Below are positions 1 to 7,970 of a DNA stretch of 8,736 bases, in pieces. Numbering within the stretch: the first letter of the stretch is position 1; the number at the start of each line of letters is the position of its first letter. The stretch spans positions 39,078 through 47,813 of the forward strand of contig HF999710.1 of assembly GCA_000434215.1 (NCBI GenBank), read 5' to 3'. This stretch comes from Bacteroides sp. CAG:144. GTDB lineage: Bacteria > Bacteroidota > Bacteroidia > Bacteroidales > UBA11471. The translations under genes were made by a program, and so were the position numbers. Below the pieces are notes generated by a model. The model searched no databases, had not been told where the DNA came from, and saw nothing but the letters and a program-made list of their open reading frames with translations.

Positions 1-53
1 CATCCACGGATAATTCCCAAGCGGTTACTTATTGGATTTACTTTTTGTCCCAT
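1..53 (-). CDS. rpsC: 30S ribosomal protein S3 (uS3), N-terminal fragment cut by the window edge
   Basis: Only the first 17 codons are present. They read MGQKVNPISNRLGIIRG, the characteristic start of bacterial S3. The remainder lies beyond position 1. S3 sits on the head of the small subunit at the mRNA entry channel. The ATG lies 5 nt after the rplV stop, so the two genes are almost certainly cotranscribed and translationally close. No Shine-Dalgarno motif is visible before it, as for nearly all genes in this operon. Confidence 0.93.
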   Translation of the reverse strand, partial: MGQKVNPISNRLGIIRG

Positions 54-58
54 ACGGC

Positions 59-475
59 TTAATCTTGATTTTCGGGTTTATTACTACTTATGGTATCTAC
101 AAACAACGTAACGTGATTGGAACGTTTACGTATTCTATATCCGCGTCCTCGGGGAGCGGGACGAAGGCGTTTGAGCATAGCTGCCGAGTTCACGTAAATC
201 TCGGAAATGTAAAGCTCGCCGCTTTCGGCTTTGCGCTCGTTTTTCTGTTCCCAGTTGGCAATGGCCGAACGCAACAATTTTTCCAGTCTGGCCGAAGCTT
301 CCTTACTCGAAAACTTCAATACTCCAAGCGCCTTGAAAGCCTCCATTCCACGTACCATATCGGCAACCAAACGCATTTTGCGAGGTGAAGTAGGCACATT
401 ATTGAGCTTGGCGAAGTATTTGGTTTTCAGGGCTTCTTTTCTTTTATCGGCTGATATTTTTTTTCTTGCACCCAT
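59..475 (-). CDS. rplV: 50S ribosomal protein L22 (uL22)
   Basis: The 138-residue product is full length for a Bacteroidota L22. The N-terminal globular domain carries the family motif [17 protein letters not shown] (about residues 27-43). The C-terminal part holds the long beta-hairpin that lines the peptide exit tunnel (around [17 protein letters not shown]), the region where macrolide-resistance changes occur in other bacteria. I see no insertion or deletion there. It lies 51 nt after rpsS and 5 nt before rpsC. The ATG at 475 gives the conserved start [14 protein letters not shown]. No Shine-Dalgarno is seen; the upstream sequence is AT-rich, as is usual for this phylum. Confidence 0.97.
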   Translation of the reverse strand: MGARKKISADKRKEALKTKYFAKLNNVPTSPRKMRLVADMVRGMEAFKALGVLKFSSKEASARLEKLLRSAIANWEQKNERKAESGELYISEIYVNSAAMLKRLRPAPRGRGYRIRKRSNHVTLFVDTISSNKPENQD

Positions 476-526
476 TGTGTTAAATTCTTTTTTTATTTGA
501 AATTCTCAAATTCCCGATAGCCCTTT

Positions 527-796
527 TTATTTCTTCTTATTACCGGAGTGGCCACGGAAGATACGGGTGGGAGCGAATTCGCCCAACTTATGTCCTACCA
601 TGTTTTCGGTAACGTATACGGGAATAAATTTATTACCATTGTGTACGGCGAAAGTATGCCCTACGAAATCGGGAGAAATCATAGAGGCTCTCGACCATGT
701 TTTGATGACGGATTTTTTGCCCGACTCGGTCATGGCCGAAACCTTCTTTTCCAGCTTCACACTGATATATGGGCCTTTTTTTAATGAACGACTCAT
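527..796 (-). CDS. rpsS: 30S ribosomal protein S19 (uS19)
   Basis: The 89-residue product has the usual S19 length. It begins [12 protein letters not shown] and contains the conserved core [23 protein letters not shown] followed in the C-terminal third by [17 protein letters not shown]19 binds 16S rRNA in the head of the small subunit next to S13 and contacts the large subunit. The C-terminal tail ends in lysines (NKKK). The gene is 18 nt downstream of rplB, matching the standard order rplB-rpsS-rplV-rpsC. Nothing unusual is seen in the protein. Confidence 0.97.
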   Translation of the reverse strand: MSRSLKKGPYISVKLEKKVSAMTESGKKSVIKTWSRASMISPDFVGHTFAVHNGNKFIPVYVTENMVGHKLGEFAPTRIFRGHSGNKKK

Positions 797-814
797 AGTT
801 GCTTAGTTAACGAG

Positions 815-1666
815 TTACTTTTTACGTCTTTCTATAATATACTTAGACGAGAGTTTCTTCGGAGCTCTTGTCTTGAGACCCTTAGCGTAGAGACCCTTAC
901 GCGAACGGGGGTGTCCTCCCGATGCACGGCCTTCACCACCACCCATGGGGTGATCGACAGGATTCATTACTACACCGCGGTTGCGCGGACGACGTCCCAA
1001 CCAGCGTGAACGACCGGCTTTTCCGGAAGATTCGAGGGCGTGATCGGAATTTCCTACTACACCAACCGTAGCCTTGCAGGTTGCCAATATTTTACGAGTC
1101 TCACCCGAGGGCAATTTAATGATGACATAATTACCTTCACGGGAAGTAAGTTGAGCAAACGCACCAGCCGAACGCACAAGAGCAGCGCCTTGTCCGGGAC
1201 GTAACTCGATATTATGCACTACGGTACCTACGGGAATATTTTGCAGGGGGAGTGCGTTACCAACTTCGGGAGCGGCTTCTGCGCCCGACATGATCGTCAT
1301 GCCTACTTCAAGTCCATTAGGAGCTATGATGTACCGTTTTTCGCCATCGGCATAAAAGAGCAAAGCGATGCGAGCCGAACGATTCGGGTCGTATTCAATG
1401 GTCTTTACGACAGCGGGAACACCGTCTTTGTTTCTCTTGAAGTCGATCAAACGATATTTGCGCTTGTGGCCACCGCCAATATAACGCATCGTCTGGTGTC
1501 CTTCATTATAACGCATCGTCCGGTGTCCTTCATTGTTGCGGCCACCCGATTTTCTAAATCCTACTACAAGAGACTTTTCTGGTGCGGTAGCAGTGATATT
1601 GTCAAATGCACCAATAATCTTGTGTCTCTGCCCCGGTGTTGTGGGCTTTAATTTTCTTACTGCCAT
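815..1666 (-). CDS. rplB: 50S ribosomal protein L2 (uL2) with a 9-residue internal tandem duplication
   Basis: L2 binds 23S rRNA near the peptidyl transferase centre and supports subunit joining. The product has 283 residues, whereas Bacteroidota L2 is normally about 274. The excess is explained by a direct repeat of nine residues: NEGHRTMRY at 45-53 followed at once by NEGHQTMRY at 54-62. After it the normal [10 protein letters not shown] segment resumes. The duplication falls in the basic N-terminal part just before the OB-fold RNA-binding domain. The functional C-terminal segment [12 protein letters not shown] is intact, with Asp238-His239 matching the catalysis-linked Asp-His pair of Escherichia coli L2. 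Met in place of the second His after Pro is, from memory, normal for Bacteroidota. The reading frame is kept, so the gene is probably functional. It starts 8 nt after rplW. Confidence 0.96.
   Translation of the reverse strand: MAVRKLKPTTPGQRHKIIGAFDNITATAPEKSLVVGFRKSGGRNNEGHRTMRYNEGHQTMRYIGGGHKRKYRLIDFKRNKDGVPAVVKTIEYDPNRSARIALLFYADGEKRYIIAPNGLEVGMTIMSGAEAAPEVGNALPLQNIPVGTVVHNIELRPGQGAALVRSAGAFAQLTSREGNYVIIKLPSGETRKILATCKATVGVVGNSDHALESSGKAGRSRWLGRRPRNRGVVMNPVDHPMGGGEGRASGGHPRSRKGLYAKGLKTRAPKKLSSKYIIERRKK
1481..1534. repeat. 27-bp tandem direct repeat (two copies) inside rplB
   Basis: Copy A is 1481-1507 and copy B is 1508-1534. They are directly adjacent and match at 26 of 27 positions. The single difference is T at 1494 against C at 1521, which changes Gln (CAG) to Arg (CGG) in the coding strand. 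The length is a multiple of three, so L2 gains nine residues without a frameshift. The short sequence AAT/ATT flanks the units, as expected for slippage or short-homology duplication. Confidence 0.95.
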
Positions 1667-1674
1667 TTCTGTTA

Positions 1675-1965
1675 TTAAATATTGCTATAAAAATCTATCG
1701 TATCACCCTCTTTCAAGGTTACCAAGGCTTTTTTATACTTGGCTGCGCGACCTTGAATCAAACCCGCTTTGGTATAACGACTTTTGAGTTTTCCTTTTCT
1801 CATAATCGTGTTTACCGAAACAACGGTTACATTGTAGAGGTCTTCTACGGCTTCTTTGATCTGTTGCTTGTCGGCATCGGGGGTTACCGCAAAACCGTAA
1901 CGGTTGAATTTCTCTCCCATTCCGGTCATTTTCTCGGTTACTATCGGTTTGATAATTATTGCCAT
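1675..1965 (-). CDS. rplW: 50S ribosomal protein L23 (uL23)
   Basis: The 96-residue product starts [13 protein letters not shown], the classic L23 opening, and contains the core [22 protein letters not shown]23 sits at the mouth of the peptide exit tunnel and is the docking site for trigger factor and signal recognition particle in bacteria. The length is typical. The gene lies 18 nt after rplD and 8 nt before rplB. It is the only gene in the operon with a perfect Shine-Dalgarno sequence (separate entry), which confirms the ATG at 1965 as the start. Confidence 0.97.
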   Translation of the reverse strand: MAIIIKPIVTEKMTGMGEKFNRYGFAVTPDADKQQIKEAVEDLYNVTVVSVNTIMRKGKLKSRYTKAGLIQGRAAKYKKALVTLKEGDTIDFYSNI

Positions 1966-1971
1966 TATTTT

Positions 1972-1980
1972 ACCTCCTTT
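1972..1980 (-). promoter_or_regulatory. Perfect Shine-Dalgarno sequence for rplW
   Basis: Reading the minus strand, AAAGGAGGT lies in the 18-nt rplD-rplW gap, with 7 nt between GGAGG's last base and the ATG. It is complementary over nine bases to a 16S rRNA tail ending ACCUCCUUU. I inspected the bases before the other ten starts of the operon and found no comparable purine core. Bacteroidota mostly initiate without Shine-Dalgarno pairing, so this is an exception. Confidence 0.8.
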
Positions 1981-1983
1981 ATA

Positions 1984-2604
1984 TTAAAAGTTATTAATAG
2001 CAGCCAATGAACTTTCTGTTAATACAAGATTGGCGCAATCCAATACTTTGTATGTATTTAGTTCAGAGGTCGTTACAACTTTTGCCTTGGGCACATTTCG
2101 AGCCGACAAATATACGTTTTTATTTTCACTTCCTAAAACCAAAAGCAATTTTTTATCTGCAACTTTCAGATTTTGAGCAATTGAGATAAATTCTTTGGTT
2201 TTGGGAGCTTCGAACGTAAAGTCCTCTACTACGAAAATAGCATTCTCTTGTGCTTTGAGGGAAAGGGCCGATTTACGGGCCAACGATTTTACTTTCTTAT
2301 TCAGCTTGAAGCTGTAATTACGGGGACGAGGACCGAATACACGACCACCACCGACCATAACGGGCGAATTGATATCACCGCGACGGGCACCGCCGGAACC
2401 TTTTTGACGGATCAGCTTGCGGGTACTTCCCGACACTTCGCTTCTCTCTTTCGATTTATGGGTCCCTTGACGTTTGTTGGCCATATACTGTTTCACGTCG
2501 AGATAAATGGCGTGTTCGTTGGGCTCAATGCCGAATACCGCATCGTTCAACGTAACTTTCTTTCCCGTATCTTCTCCTTTGATGTTATATACGCTCAGTT
2601 CCAT
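1984..2604 (-). CDS. rplD: 50S ribosomal protein L4 (uL4)
   Basis: The 206-residue product has normal length. It contains the extended loop that reaches the exit tunnel, with [17 protein letters not shown] (about residues 61-77) and [20 protein letters not shown], followed by the globular C-terminal domain (residues about 110-206). In E. coli L4 also represses the S10 operon by binding its leader; there is no evidence here for or against that role, because in this organism the S10 genes sit inside a larger operon with no leader in front of rpsJ. The ATG overlaps the stop of rplC by one base (TAATG at 2602-2606), suggesting translational coupling. No Shine-Dalgarno is seen. Confidence 0.97.
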   Translation of the reverse strand: MELSVYNIKGEDTGKKVTLNDAVFGIEPNEHAIYLDVKQYMANKRQGTHKSKERSEVSGSTRKLIRQKGSGGARRGDINSPVMVGGGRVFGPRPRNYSFKLNKKVKSLARKSALSLKAQENAIFVVEDFTFEAPKTKEFISIAQNLKVADKKLLLVLGSENKNVYLSARNVPKAKVVTTSELNTYKVLDCANLVLTESSLAAINNF

Positions 2605-3221
2605 TACTTTTCAATTATTACGATTGAACCTTTACAACCGGGTACCGATCCTTTGATAAGGAGAAGGTTGTGCTCCGGCATGATTTTCAACACTTGAAGG
2701 TTTTGCACGGTAACACGTTCATTACCGGTCTGACCGGCCATACGGGTTCCTTTGAAAACCTTTGCAGGGTAAGAACAGGCTCCTACCGAACCGGGAGCAC
2801 GCAAACGATTGTGTTGACCGTGCGTGGTCTGTCCTACTCCGCCGAATCCGTGGCGACCTACTACACCTTTGAAACCTTTACCTTTAGAGGTTCCGATTAC
2901 ATCGACATATTCGGCATCTTGGAAAAGATCGACAGTGATTACATCACCGGCTTTATAAGCCTCACCAAATCCTTTGAACTCGGCCAAGTGTCTCTTCGGA
3001 GTTACTCCGGCTTTTTTGAAGTGTCCCATCTCGGGCTTCGTGGTATGCTTTTCCTTTTTATCGGCAAAGCCCACTTGTACGGCTTCATAACCGTCTACTT
3101 CGACCGTCTTTACTTGAGTAACTACGCAGGGACCTACTTCGATAACAGTGCATGGAACATTTTTTCCCTCGGCACTGAAAACGGATGTCATTCCGATTTT
3201 CTTTCCTAATAATCCTGGCAT
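2604..3221 (-). CDS. rplC: 50S ribosomal protein L3 (uL3)
   Basis: The 205-residue product begins [16 protein letters not shown] and contains [27 protein letters not shown] (centre near residues 110-138), then [20 protein letters not shown] and the terminal [16 protein letters not shown]3 is an early assembly protein of the large subunit whose central extension approaches the peptidyl transferase centre. The [12 protein letters not shown] form is typical of Bacteroidota. The start lies 29 nt after rpsJ; the stop overlaps the rplD start by one base. Confidence 0.97.
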   Translation of the reverse strand: MPGLLGKKIGMTSVFSAEGKNVPCTVIEVGPCVVTQVKTVEVDGYEAVQVGFADKKEKHTTKPEMGHFKKAGVTPKRHLAEFKGFGEAYKAGDVITVDLFQDAEYVDVIGTSKGKGFKGVVGRHGFGGVGQTTHGQHNRLRAPGSVGACSYPAKVFKGTRMAGQTGNERVTVQNLQVLKIMPEHNLLLIKGSVPGCKGSIVIIEK

Positions 3222-3250
3222 TTCTCTGTTGTTTTTAATATAAATTTATA

Positions 3251-3556
3251 CTATACTTTGATCTCTACTTCTACGCCGCTGGGCAACTCAAGTTTCATCA
3301 GAGCGTCGACCGTTTTTGCGGTTGAACTGTAAATATCGATGAGACGTTTGAATGAAGAGAGTTCGAATTGTTCTCTCGATTTCTTATTCACGAACGTCGA
3401 ACGGTTTACAGTAAAAATGCGTTTGTGGGTAGGCAGAGGTATGGGACCACTTACTACGGCACCGCTTGCTTTTACGGTCTTTACGATCTTCTCGGCCGAT
3501 TTATCGACGAGGTTGTGATCGTAAGATTTCAGTTTGATTCTAATTTTTTGGCTCAT
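3251..3556 (-). CDS. rpsJ: 30S ribosomal protein S10 (uS10)
   Basis: The 101-residue product matches the family length. It begins [25 protein letters not shown] and contains the conserved [18 protein letters not shown] loop (about residues 36-53), which reaches into the head of the small subunit. S10 also pairs with NusB in transcription antitermination in other bacteria. In many bacteria rpsJ opens a separate S10 operon; here it follows fusA by only 22 nt, with no promoter or leader space, so the str and S10 clusters form one transcription unit. There is no tuf gene in between, as is usual in Bacteroidales. Confidence 0.97.
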   Translation of the reverse strand: MSQKIRIKLKSYDHNLVDKSAEKIVKTVKASGAVVSGPIPLPTHKRIFTVNRSTFVNKKSREQFELSSFKRLIDIYSSTAKTVDALMKLELPSGVEVEIKV

Positions 3557-3578
3557 ATTGGTTGTTTCTGTTCTATTT

Positions 3579-5705
3579 TTACAATAAATCTACACGGCCT
3601 TGTACTTCGGTAAGTACTTGTTTTGCGATCTGGGTACTTACTTCGGCATAATGAGAGAAAGTCATCGTCGAAGTGGCACGTCCCGAAGTAATCGTACGCA
3701 AAGCGGTTACATAACCGAACATCTCGGCCAGAGGAGCTTTCGCTTTTACGATACGGGCTCCCGAACGGCTCGACTCCATACCTTCAACCTGTCCACGACG
3801 CTTATTGAGGTCAGATATAACATCACCCATACTTTCTTCGGGGGTTACAACCTCTATCTTCATGATAGGCTCTTGCAGAACAGGTTTCGCTTTTTCGCAA
3901 GCCTTTTTAAAGGCTTGGATTGCACAAACCTCAAACGAGAGCTGATCGGAATCGACCGGGTGGAACGAACCGTCGATAACGGTTACTTTCAAACGATCAA
4001 GAGGATAACCTGCCAACACGCCATTTTTCATGGCCGTTGCAAATCCTTTCTGTATAGAAGGAATAAATTCTCTGGGGATATTACCGCCTTTGACTTCATC
4101 TACGAATTGGAGACCGCTACCTTCAAAACTATCGTCAGCTGGCTCTACGCGTACGATGATATCGGCAAACTTACCACGACCACCTGTCTGTTTCTTGTAC
4201 ACTTCACGCAATTCCACCGGTTTGGTGATAGCCTCTTTGTACGAAACCTGAGGACGACCCTGATTACATTCTACCTTGAATTCACGTTTCAGACGATCAA
4301 TAATAATTTCCAAGTGAAGCTCACCCATACCGCTGATAACGGTTTGACCTGTTTCTTCATCGGTTTTAACAGTGAAAGTGGGGTCTTCTTCGGCCAACTT
4401 CTGCAAACCAAGACTAAGTTTATCCATATCTTTCTGAGTCTTGGGCTCAACGGCAATACCGATAACAGGATCGGGGAAGTCCATGGCTTCAAGCACGATA
4501 GGAGCATCTTCGGCACAGAGTGTATCGCCAGTACGGATATCTTTGAAACCTACACCTGCTCCAATATCGCCGCAACCGATAACATCCTTGGGGTTCTGCT
4601 TGTTGGAGTGCATCTGGAACAAACGCGATACACGCTCTTTCTTTCCCGAACGCGAATTGAGAACATAAGATCCGGCAGGAACCTCTCCCGAATACACACG
4701 GAAGAAACACAGACGACCTACATAAGGATCGACAGCGATTTTAAATACGAGAGCCGACATTTTCTCTTCGAAGAGAGGCTTACGCACTTCTTCTTTCTCG
4801 GGATCATCGGGATTATGGCCAATAATGGCAGGAGTATCTTCGGGACTGGGCAAATAAGCACAAACGGCATCGAGCAACGTCTGTACACCTTTATTTTTGA
4901 AAGAAGAGCCACAAAGCATGGGAACGATCGACATGCTCAAAGCTCCTTTTCTCAGAGCAGCACGTATTTCGCTTTCGGTAATGGTCGAGGGATCATCGAA
5001 ATATTTCTCCATGACGACATCATCACATTCTGCGATTTTTTCGAGCATCTTATCGCGCCATTCCTCTGCCTCGCCTTTGAGCGATGCGGGAATCTCTTCT
5101 ACCGAGTAGTCTGCACCCATGGTTTCATCATGCCAATAAATAGCCTTCATCGTAACAAGGTCTACAACGCCTTTGAAGGTTTCTTCTGCGCCAATAGGTA
5201 TTTGCACAGGGCAAGGATTTGCACCCAGTACATCTTTCAACTGGCGCACCACTTCAAAGAAGTTCGCACCCGAACGGTCCATTTTATTTACATAACCGAT
5301 ACGGGGAACATTATATTTATCAGCCTGTCGCCATACGGTCTCCGATTGGGGTTCTACACCACCCACAGCACAGAATGTCGCCACAGCACCGTCGAGAACA
5401 CGTAACGAACGTTCTACCTCGGCAGTAAAGTCGACGTGCCCCGGAGTGTCGATCAAGTTGATTTTATATTTTTCATTAGCATAATTCCACCATGTGGTCG
5501 TAGCGGCAGAAGTAATCGTAATACCCCGCTCCTGTTCTTGCTCCATCCAGTCCATCGTAGCAGCACCATCGTGCACCTCGCCGATTTTGTGTGTCAAACC
5601 GGTGTAGAAAAGAATACGCTCCGAAGTGGTAGTCTTTCCAGCATCGATGTGAGCCATAATACCTATATTTCTGGTATATTTCAGTTGTTCGTCTGCTTTT
5701 GACAT
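3579..5705 (-). CDS. fusA: Translation elongation factor G
   Basis: EF-G is the GTPase that drives translocation of tRNA and mRNA and, with ribosome recycling factor, recycling. The 708-residue product is full length and has all GTPase motifs: AHIDAGKTT (18-26), RGITI (60-64), DTPGH with the catalytic-site histidine (86-90) and NKMD (140-143), then GSSFKNKG. Domains II to V follow, ending in GRVDLL. Because the G motifs are intact, this is the canonical EF-G of the str cluster and not the GTPase-deficient paralogue known in Bacteroides. It sits 26 nt after rpsG and 22 nt before rpsJ. The ATG at 5705 gives [23 protein letters not shown], which fits family N-termini. Confidence 0.97.
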   Translation of the reverse strand: MSKADEQLKYTRNIGIMAHIDAGKTTTSERILFYTGLTHKIGEVHDGAATMDWMEQEQERGITITSAATTTWWNYANEKYKINLIDTPGHVDFTAEVERSLRVLDGAVATFCAVGGVEPQSETVWRQADKYNVPRIGYVNKMDRSGANFFEVVRQLKDVLGANPCPVQIPIGAEETFKGVVDLVTMKAIYWHDETMGADYSVEEIPASLKGEAEEWRDKMLEKIAECDDVVMEKYFDDPSTITESEIRAALRKGALSMSIVPMLCGSSFKNKGVQTLLDAVCAYLPSPEDTPAIIGHNPDDPEKEEVRKPLFEEKMSALVFKIAVDPYVGRLCFFRVYSGEVPAGSYVLNSRSGKKERVSRLFQMHSNKQNPKDVIGCGDIGAGVGFKDIRTGDTLCAEDAPIVLEAMDFPDPVIGIAVEPKTQKDMDKLSLGLQKLAEEDPTFTVKTDEETGQTVISGMGELHLEIIIDRLKREFKVECNQGRPQVSYKEAITKPVELREVYKKQTGGRGKFADIIVRVEPADDSFEGSGLQFVDEVKGGNIPREFIPSIQKGFATAMKNGVLAGYPLDRLKVTVIDGSFHPVDSDQLSFEVCAIQAFKKACEKAKPVLQEPIMKIEVVTPEESMGDVISDLNKRRGQVEGMESSRSGARIVKAKAPLAEMFGYVTALRTITSGRATSTMTFSHYAEVSTQIAKQVLTEVQGRVDLL

Positions 5706-5731
5706 TGTTGGTTTCTTTTACTGGGTTAAGA

Positions 5732-6208
5732 TTAGAATCTAAAATGTGCAAATGCCCGGTTGGCTTCGGCCATTTTGTGCATATCTTCTTTACGCTTGAA
5801 CGCACCACCTTGCTCGTTATAAGCGTCGACAATCTCGGCAGCCAATTTCTCAGCCATCGTCTTACCGCCTCTTTTACGAGCATATTGTATCAAATTTTTC
5901 ATTGAGATGGATTCCTTGCGGTCGGGACGGATTTCGGTAGGTACTTGAAAGGTTGCACCGCCAACACGACGAGATTTTACCTCTACTTGGGGAGTAATAT
6001 TATCCAACGCTTTTTTCCAAATTTCGAGAGAAGATTTTTCTTCGTTGGAGAGCTTTTCCTTTACTGTATCCAAAGCCGTATAAAAAATAGTATAGGCAAC
6101 ACTTTTCTTGCCGTCATACATCAAGTGATTAACAAATTTGGTAACCTTCACGTCATTGAATACGGGATCGGGTAAGATAACCCGTTTCTTAGGTTTTGCT
6201 TTTCTCAT
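5732..6208 (-). CDS. rpsG: 30S ribosomal protein S7 (uS7)
   Basis: The 158-residue product has the usual Bacteroidota length. It begins [19 protein letters not shown] and shows [20 protein letters not shown], the central [22 protein letters not shown] (about residues 77-98), and the C-terminal half with [48 protein letters not shown]7 starts assembly of the small-subunit head and binds near the E site. In E. coli S7 represses its own synthesis by binding the rpsL-rpsG spacer; here that spacer is unusually long (152 nt, separate entry). The start has no Shine-Dalgarno and is preceded by an A/T-rich tract. Confidence 0.97.
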   Translation of the reverse strand: MRKAKPKKRVILPDPVFNDVKVTKFVNHLMYDGKKSVAYTIFYTALDTVKEKLSNEEKSSLEIWKKALDNITPQVEVKSRRVGGATFQVPTEIRPDRKESISMKNLIQYARKRGGKTMAEKLAAEIVDAYNEQGGAFKRKEDMHKMAEANRAFAHFRF

Positions 6209-6360
6209 TATGTTTTAAAAATTATTGTTTTTGTTTTTGGTTGCTTTTCACATCTTCAACAGTGCCCTCTGACACCATTTACTCAACCTGAATCAGCCTA
6301 TCCAATAAACTCAAACAGTGTTCGACACTAAAGTAGTTTGTTGGGTTCTCTGCTTACAGC
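6209..6360 (-). promoter_or_regulatory. Long rpsL-rpsG intercistronic spacer with a small hairpin; possible S7 control site
   Basis: This 152-nt gap is three times the next longest gap in the operon (51 nt). On the minus strand it contains AGTGT-CGA-ACACT (6329-6317), a perfect 5-bp stem with a 3-nt loop, and further downstream an A-rich run before the rpsG ATG. No ORF of note and no TAnnTTTG promoter box was seen. The E. coli counterpart binds S7 to repress translation; the same role here is inference from position only, and I have not shown resemblance to the 16S rRNA site. Confidence 0.4.
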
Positions 6361-6765
6361 TTATTTCTTACCTTTTGCGGCAGGAGCAGCTCCGGCTTTC
6401 GGTCTCTTAGCACCGTATTTCGAGCGACGTTGGGTGCGACCGTTCACACCTGCGGTATCCAAAGTTCCGCGAACGATGTGGTAACGCACACCGGGAAGGT
6501 CTTTCACACGACCGCCACGCACCAATACAATCGAGTGCTCTTGCAAGTTGTGTCCTTCTCCCGGGATATAAGAGTTCACCTCTTTTCCGTTGGTCAAACG
6601 CACACGTGCTACTTTACGCATTGCAGAGTTAGGTTTTTTGGGAGTCGTCGTGTACACTCTCACACACACGCCACGTCTTTGAGGACATGAATCCAGTGCC
6701 GGAGATTTACTTTTGTCTTCCAAAACAACCCGCCCTTTTCTTACTAATTGCTGAATTGTAGGCAT
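6361..6765 (-). CDS. rpsL: 30S ribosomal protein S12 (uS12)
   Basis: S12 lies at the decoding centre and controls accuracy. The 134-residue product begins [12 protein letters not shown] and carries [13 protein letters not shown] (39-51) and [13 protein letters not shown] (84-96). Lys43 and Lys88, the sites where streptomycin-resistance substitutions occur, are both wild type, and Asp89, the usual methylthiolation site, is present. The tail [15 protein letters not shown] is an Ala/Lys-rich extension common in Bacteroidota. It is the first gene of the operon, behind a clear promoter. The ATG at 6765 has no Shine-Dalgarno; the bases before it are A/T only for about 10 nt. Confidence 0.97.
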   Translation of the reverse strand: MPTIQQLVRKGRVVLEDKSKSPALDSCPQRRGVCVRVYTTTPKKPNSAMRKVARVRLTNGKEVNSYIPGEGHNLQEHSIVLVRGGRVKDLPGVRYHIVRGTLDTAGVNGRTQRRSKYGAKRPKAGAAPAAKGKK

Positions 6766-6824
6766 CTTTTAAACTTTTTTAAATCTTTAAATCTTCTTTT
6801 TATTCGCTTGTTTTCATCTTCGCA

Positions 6825-6898
6825 TTCGCCCCACAATACACAAACAAAACCCTTATAATCAATAAATTATAAGTAATTGCCTCAAAATTCGGGGCGAA
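6825..6898 (-). promoter_or_regulatory. Structured 5' leader of the rpsL operon: two nested inverted repeats
   Basis: In the minus-strand transcript the outer arms are TTCGCCCC (6898-6891) and GGGGCGAA (6832-6825), a perfect 8-bp pair, with a possible G-U extension inside. Within them CTTATAAT (6873-6866) and ATTATAAG (6859-6852) pair perfectly around a 6-nt loop. The predicted transcription start (about 6900-6903) lies only a few bases before the outer arm, so the 5' end of the mRNA would be closed by a helix. No uridine tract follows the outer arm, so a simple terminator is unlikely. A role as an autoregulatory or stability element is inference. Confidence 0.55.
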
Positions 6899-6906
6899 AA
6901 ACACCG

Positions 6907-6938
6907 CAAAGATAGGAACTAAAACACTAATTACCAAA
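6907..6938 (-). promoter_or_regulatory. Bacteroides-type promoter of the rpsL ribosomal protein operon
   Basis: On the minus strand TTTG (6938-6935) is followed after exactly 20 nt by TATCTTTG (6914-6907). This matches the Bacteroidota primary sigma factor consensus TTTG, 19-21 nt, TAnnTTTG at both elements and in spacing. The start of transcription would fall near 6900-6903, giving a leader of about 135 nt before rpsL. No other good match was seen between 6766 and 7103 in this direction. Confidence 0.85.
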
Positions 6939-7103
6939 CAAAAACAAGAATAATTCTTCAAATAAAGAAAATCGACTCAACGAGTTAAATACGTAAACCG
7001 ACGTCTTTTATCTACCGGAAAAATCGCCCTGCCATATATTTGCCAAGAAGATTTTATCTGCTACAATCAATTCCGAAACATTCCCTACCGAGACCTTCCG
7101 AAA
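6939..7103. other. AT-rich gap between the glycosyltransferase stop and the rpsL promoter
   Basis: This is the part of the 338-nt gene-free stretch (6766-7103) not covered by the promoter and leader. No gene is supported. It contains a 13-nt near-palindrome AAGAAT-A-ATTCTT at 6946-6958, just upstream of the promoter, and an 8-bp direct repeat TTCCGAAA (7071-7078 and 7096-7103) next to the glycosyltransferase stop. I see no strong terminator for the glycosyltransferase; the AT-rich palindrome followed by GTTTTTG on the minus strand is at best a weak one. Confidence 0.5.
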
Positions 7104-7898
7104 TTATTTACTTTGCTCCGACCAATGTGTAGAAGTTTTTAAATGTCCGATATAATATCTTTCCTCCTCCGACGGATTCCCACTATCGACATACCAGGGC
7201 AAATGCCGCACAGAATAAGGGAACCCCGTACGGAAATAGACATAATCAAAATCGATAAGCTCACCCTTGAAATAAGGTTTGTATACGGCAAATGTCGTAT
7301 CGATGGGAGCCAAGAAAACATTCGGCTCCACCTCCTGTTTCCAAAATTGACTTTCCCATGCCCGAACCTTGTCTTTCAGCAGATAACAGTCGGGCAGGTC
7401 ATCGATACAAATAGAGAAGCCTGCTTTCAATGCTTTCGGATATTTTTTCAATAAGGAAACGAACTTCTCCATAAAATCATCGGGACAATCGGGGTGAATT
7501 TCCAAATCGGAATCGGTATAAGCAAAATAAGAATCGGTAAACTGTTTATAAATGCCGGTCTCCCATACCGCCAGATGGCCCACATTCTTATGCAACAAAT
7601 ATACCGTATAAGGACATTCCCGATAGTAATCGAGCAGAGGCGGGTAACTCGACCCGTTATCGATGATGTATATATTTTTATACCCCCGCACTTCCAAGCT
7701 ATGAAGAAGTTTAAGCATCGTTTCCAGTCGATTGAAGTTATTGATGACAATCGGTATCTCTTTATAAGGAATATCACGAACTCCGCAAAAACGCGCTTTC
7801 ATGCTCAAATGGAAATAACGGATAAATTTTTTCCGGGAAAGTTCAAAATCCACTTTTGCCTTCTTGTACTTGCGGATAAGCTTGCGTCTCATAACCAT
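7104..7898 (-). CDS. Family-2-like (GT-A) glycosyltransferase, specificity unknown
   Basis: The product is likely a cytoplasmic or membrane-associated sugar transferase acting on surface polysaccharide or a glycoconjugate; donor and acceptor cannot be told. From the start chosen here it has 264 residues. A basic N-terminus is followed by a GT-A nucleotide-binding half with PIVINNFNR (49-57), YIIDNGSS (77-84), NVGH (105-108) and the metal-binding DxD-type motif TDSDLE (128-133). The C-terminal end has HLPWYVDSGNPSEEERYY and STHWSEQSK, resembling capsule or O-antigen transferases. No convincing membrane helix is in the mature region. The ORF is open back to an ATG at 7994, but that would start 3 bp from rnhB and within its promoter region; a -7 box at 7917-7910 favours ATG 7898 (or 7892). 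No other polysaccharide genes flank it. Confidence 0.85.
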   Translation of the reverse strand: MVMRRKLIRKYKKAKVDFELSRKKFIRYFHLSMKARFCGVRDIPYKEIPIVINNFNRLETMLKLLHSLEVRGYKNIYIIDNGSSYPPLLDYYRECPYTVYLLHKNVGHLAVWETGIYKQFTDSYFAYTDSDLEIHPDCPDDFMEKFVSLLKKYPKALKAGFSICIDDLPDCYLLKDKVRAWESQFWKQEVEPNVFLAPIDTTFAVYKPYFKGELIDFDYVYFRTGFPYSVRHLPWYVDSGNPSEEERYYIGHLKTSTHWSEQSK

Positions 7899-7909
7899 TT
7901 TGTTTGTTA

Positions 7910-7917
7910 CAAAGATA
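7910..7917 (-). promoter_or_regulatory. Probable -7 promoter element of the glycosyltransferase gene
   Basis: The minus strand reads TATCTTTG, identical to the -7 box of the rpsL promoter. No TTTG is found at the ideal 19-21 nt; the nearest is TTG at 7944-7942, 24 nt away. Transcription would start near 7904, leaving a very short leader before ATG 7898 or about 12 nt before ATG 7892. Confidence 0.5.
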
Positions 7918-7970
7918 TATATTAATTTATAAAAAAGGAGGCAACAGATATATATCGAAAAAACTTTTTC

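Noticed and set aside
815..1666. Met instead of His after DHP in the L2 C-terminal motif
   Set aside because: From memory this is the normal Bacteroidota form, and the important Asp-His pair is intact.
3600..5405. A 601-codon open frame on the plus strand opposite fusA
   Set aside because: It is the exact antisense of a canonical EF-G gene, has no recognisable domain, and long antisense frames are a common by-product of biased codon use in highly expressed genes.
5476..5883. A 135-codon minus-strand frame overlapping the fusA and rpsG junction
   Set aside because: It overlaps the ends of two certain genes in another frame and its sequence is a frame-shifted reading of the S7 tail and EF-G start.
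7035..7042. TATATTTG on the plus strand, a full TAnnTTTG match
   Set aside because: There is no TTTG at the right distance upstream and only antisense of the glycosyltransferase downstream; a chance match in AT-rich DNA.
7937..7941. GGAGG on the plus strand upstream of rnhB
   Set aside because: It lies 56 nt before the rnhB ATG and upstream of the probable transcription start, with no other start codon at suitable spacing.
7914..7956. Repeated GATATATAT between the divergent genes (7914-7922 and 7947-7955)
   Set aside because: Simple alternating AT sequence in an AT-rich promoter region; no spacing or symmetry that points clearly to an operator.
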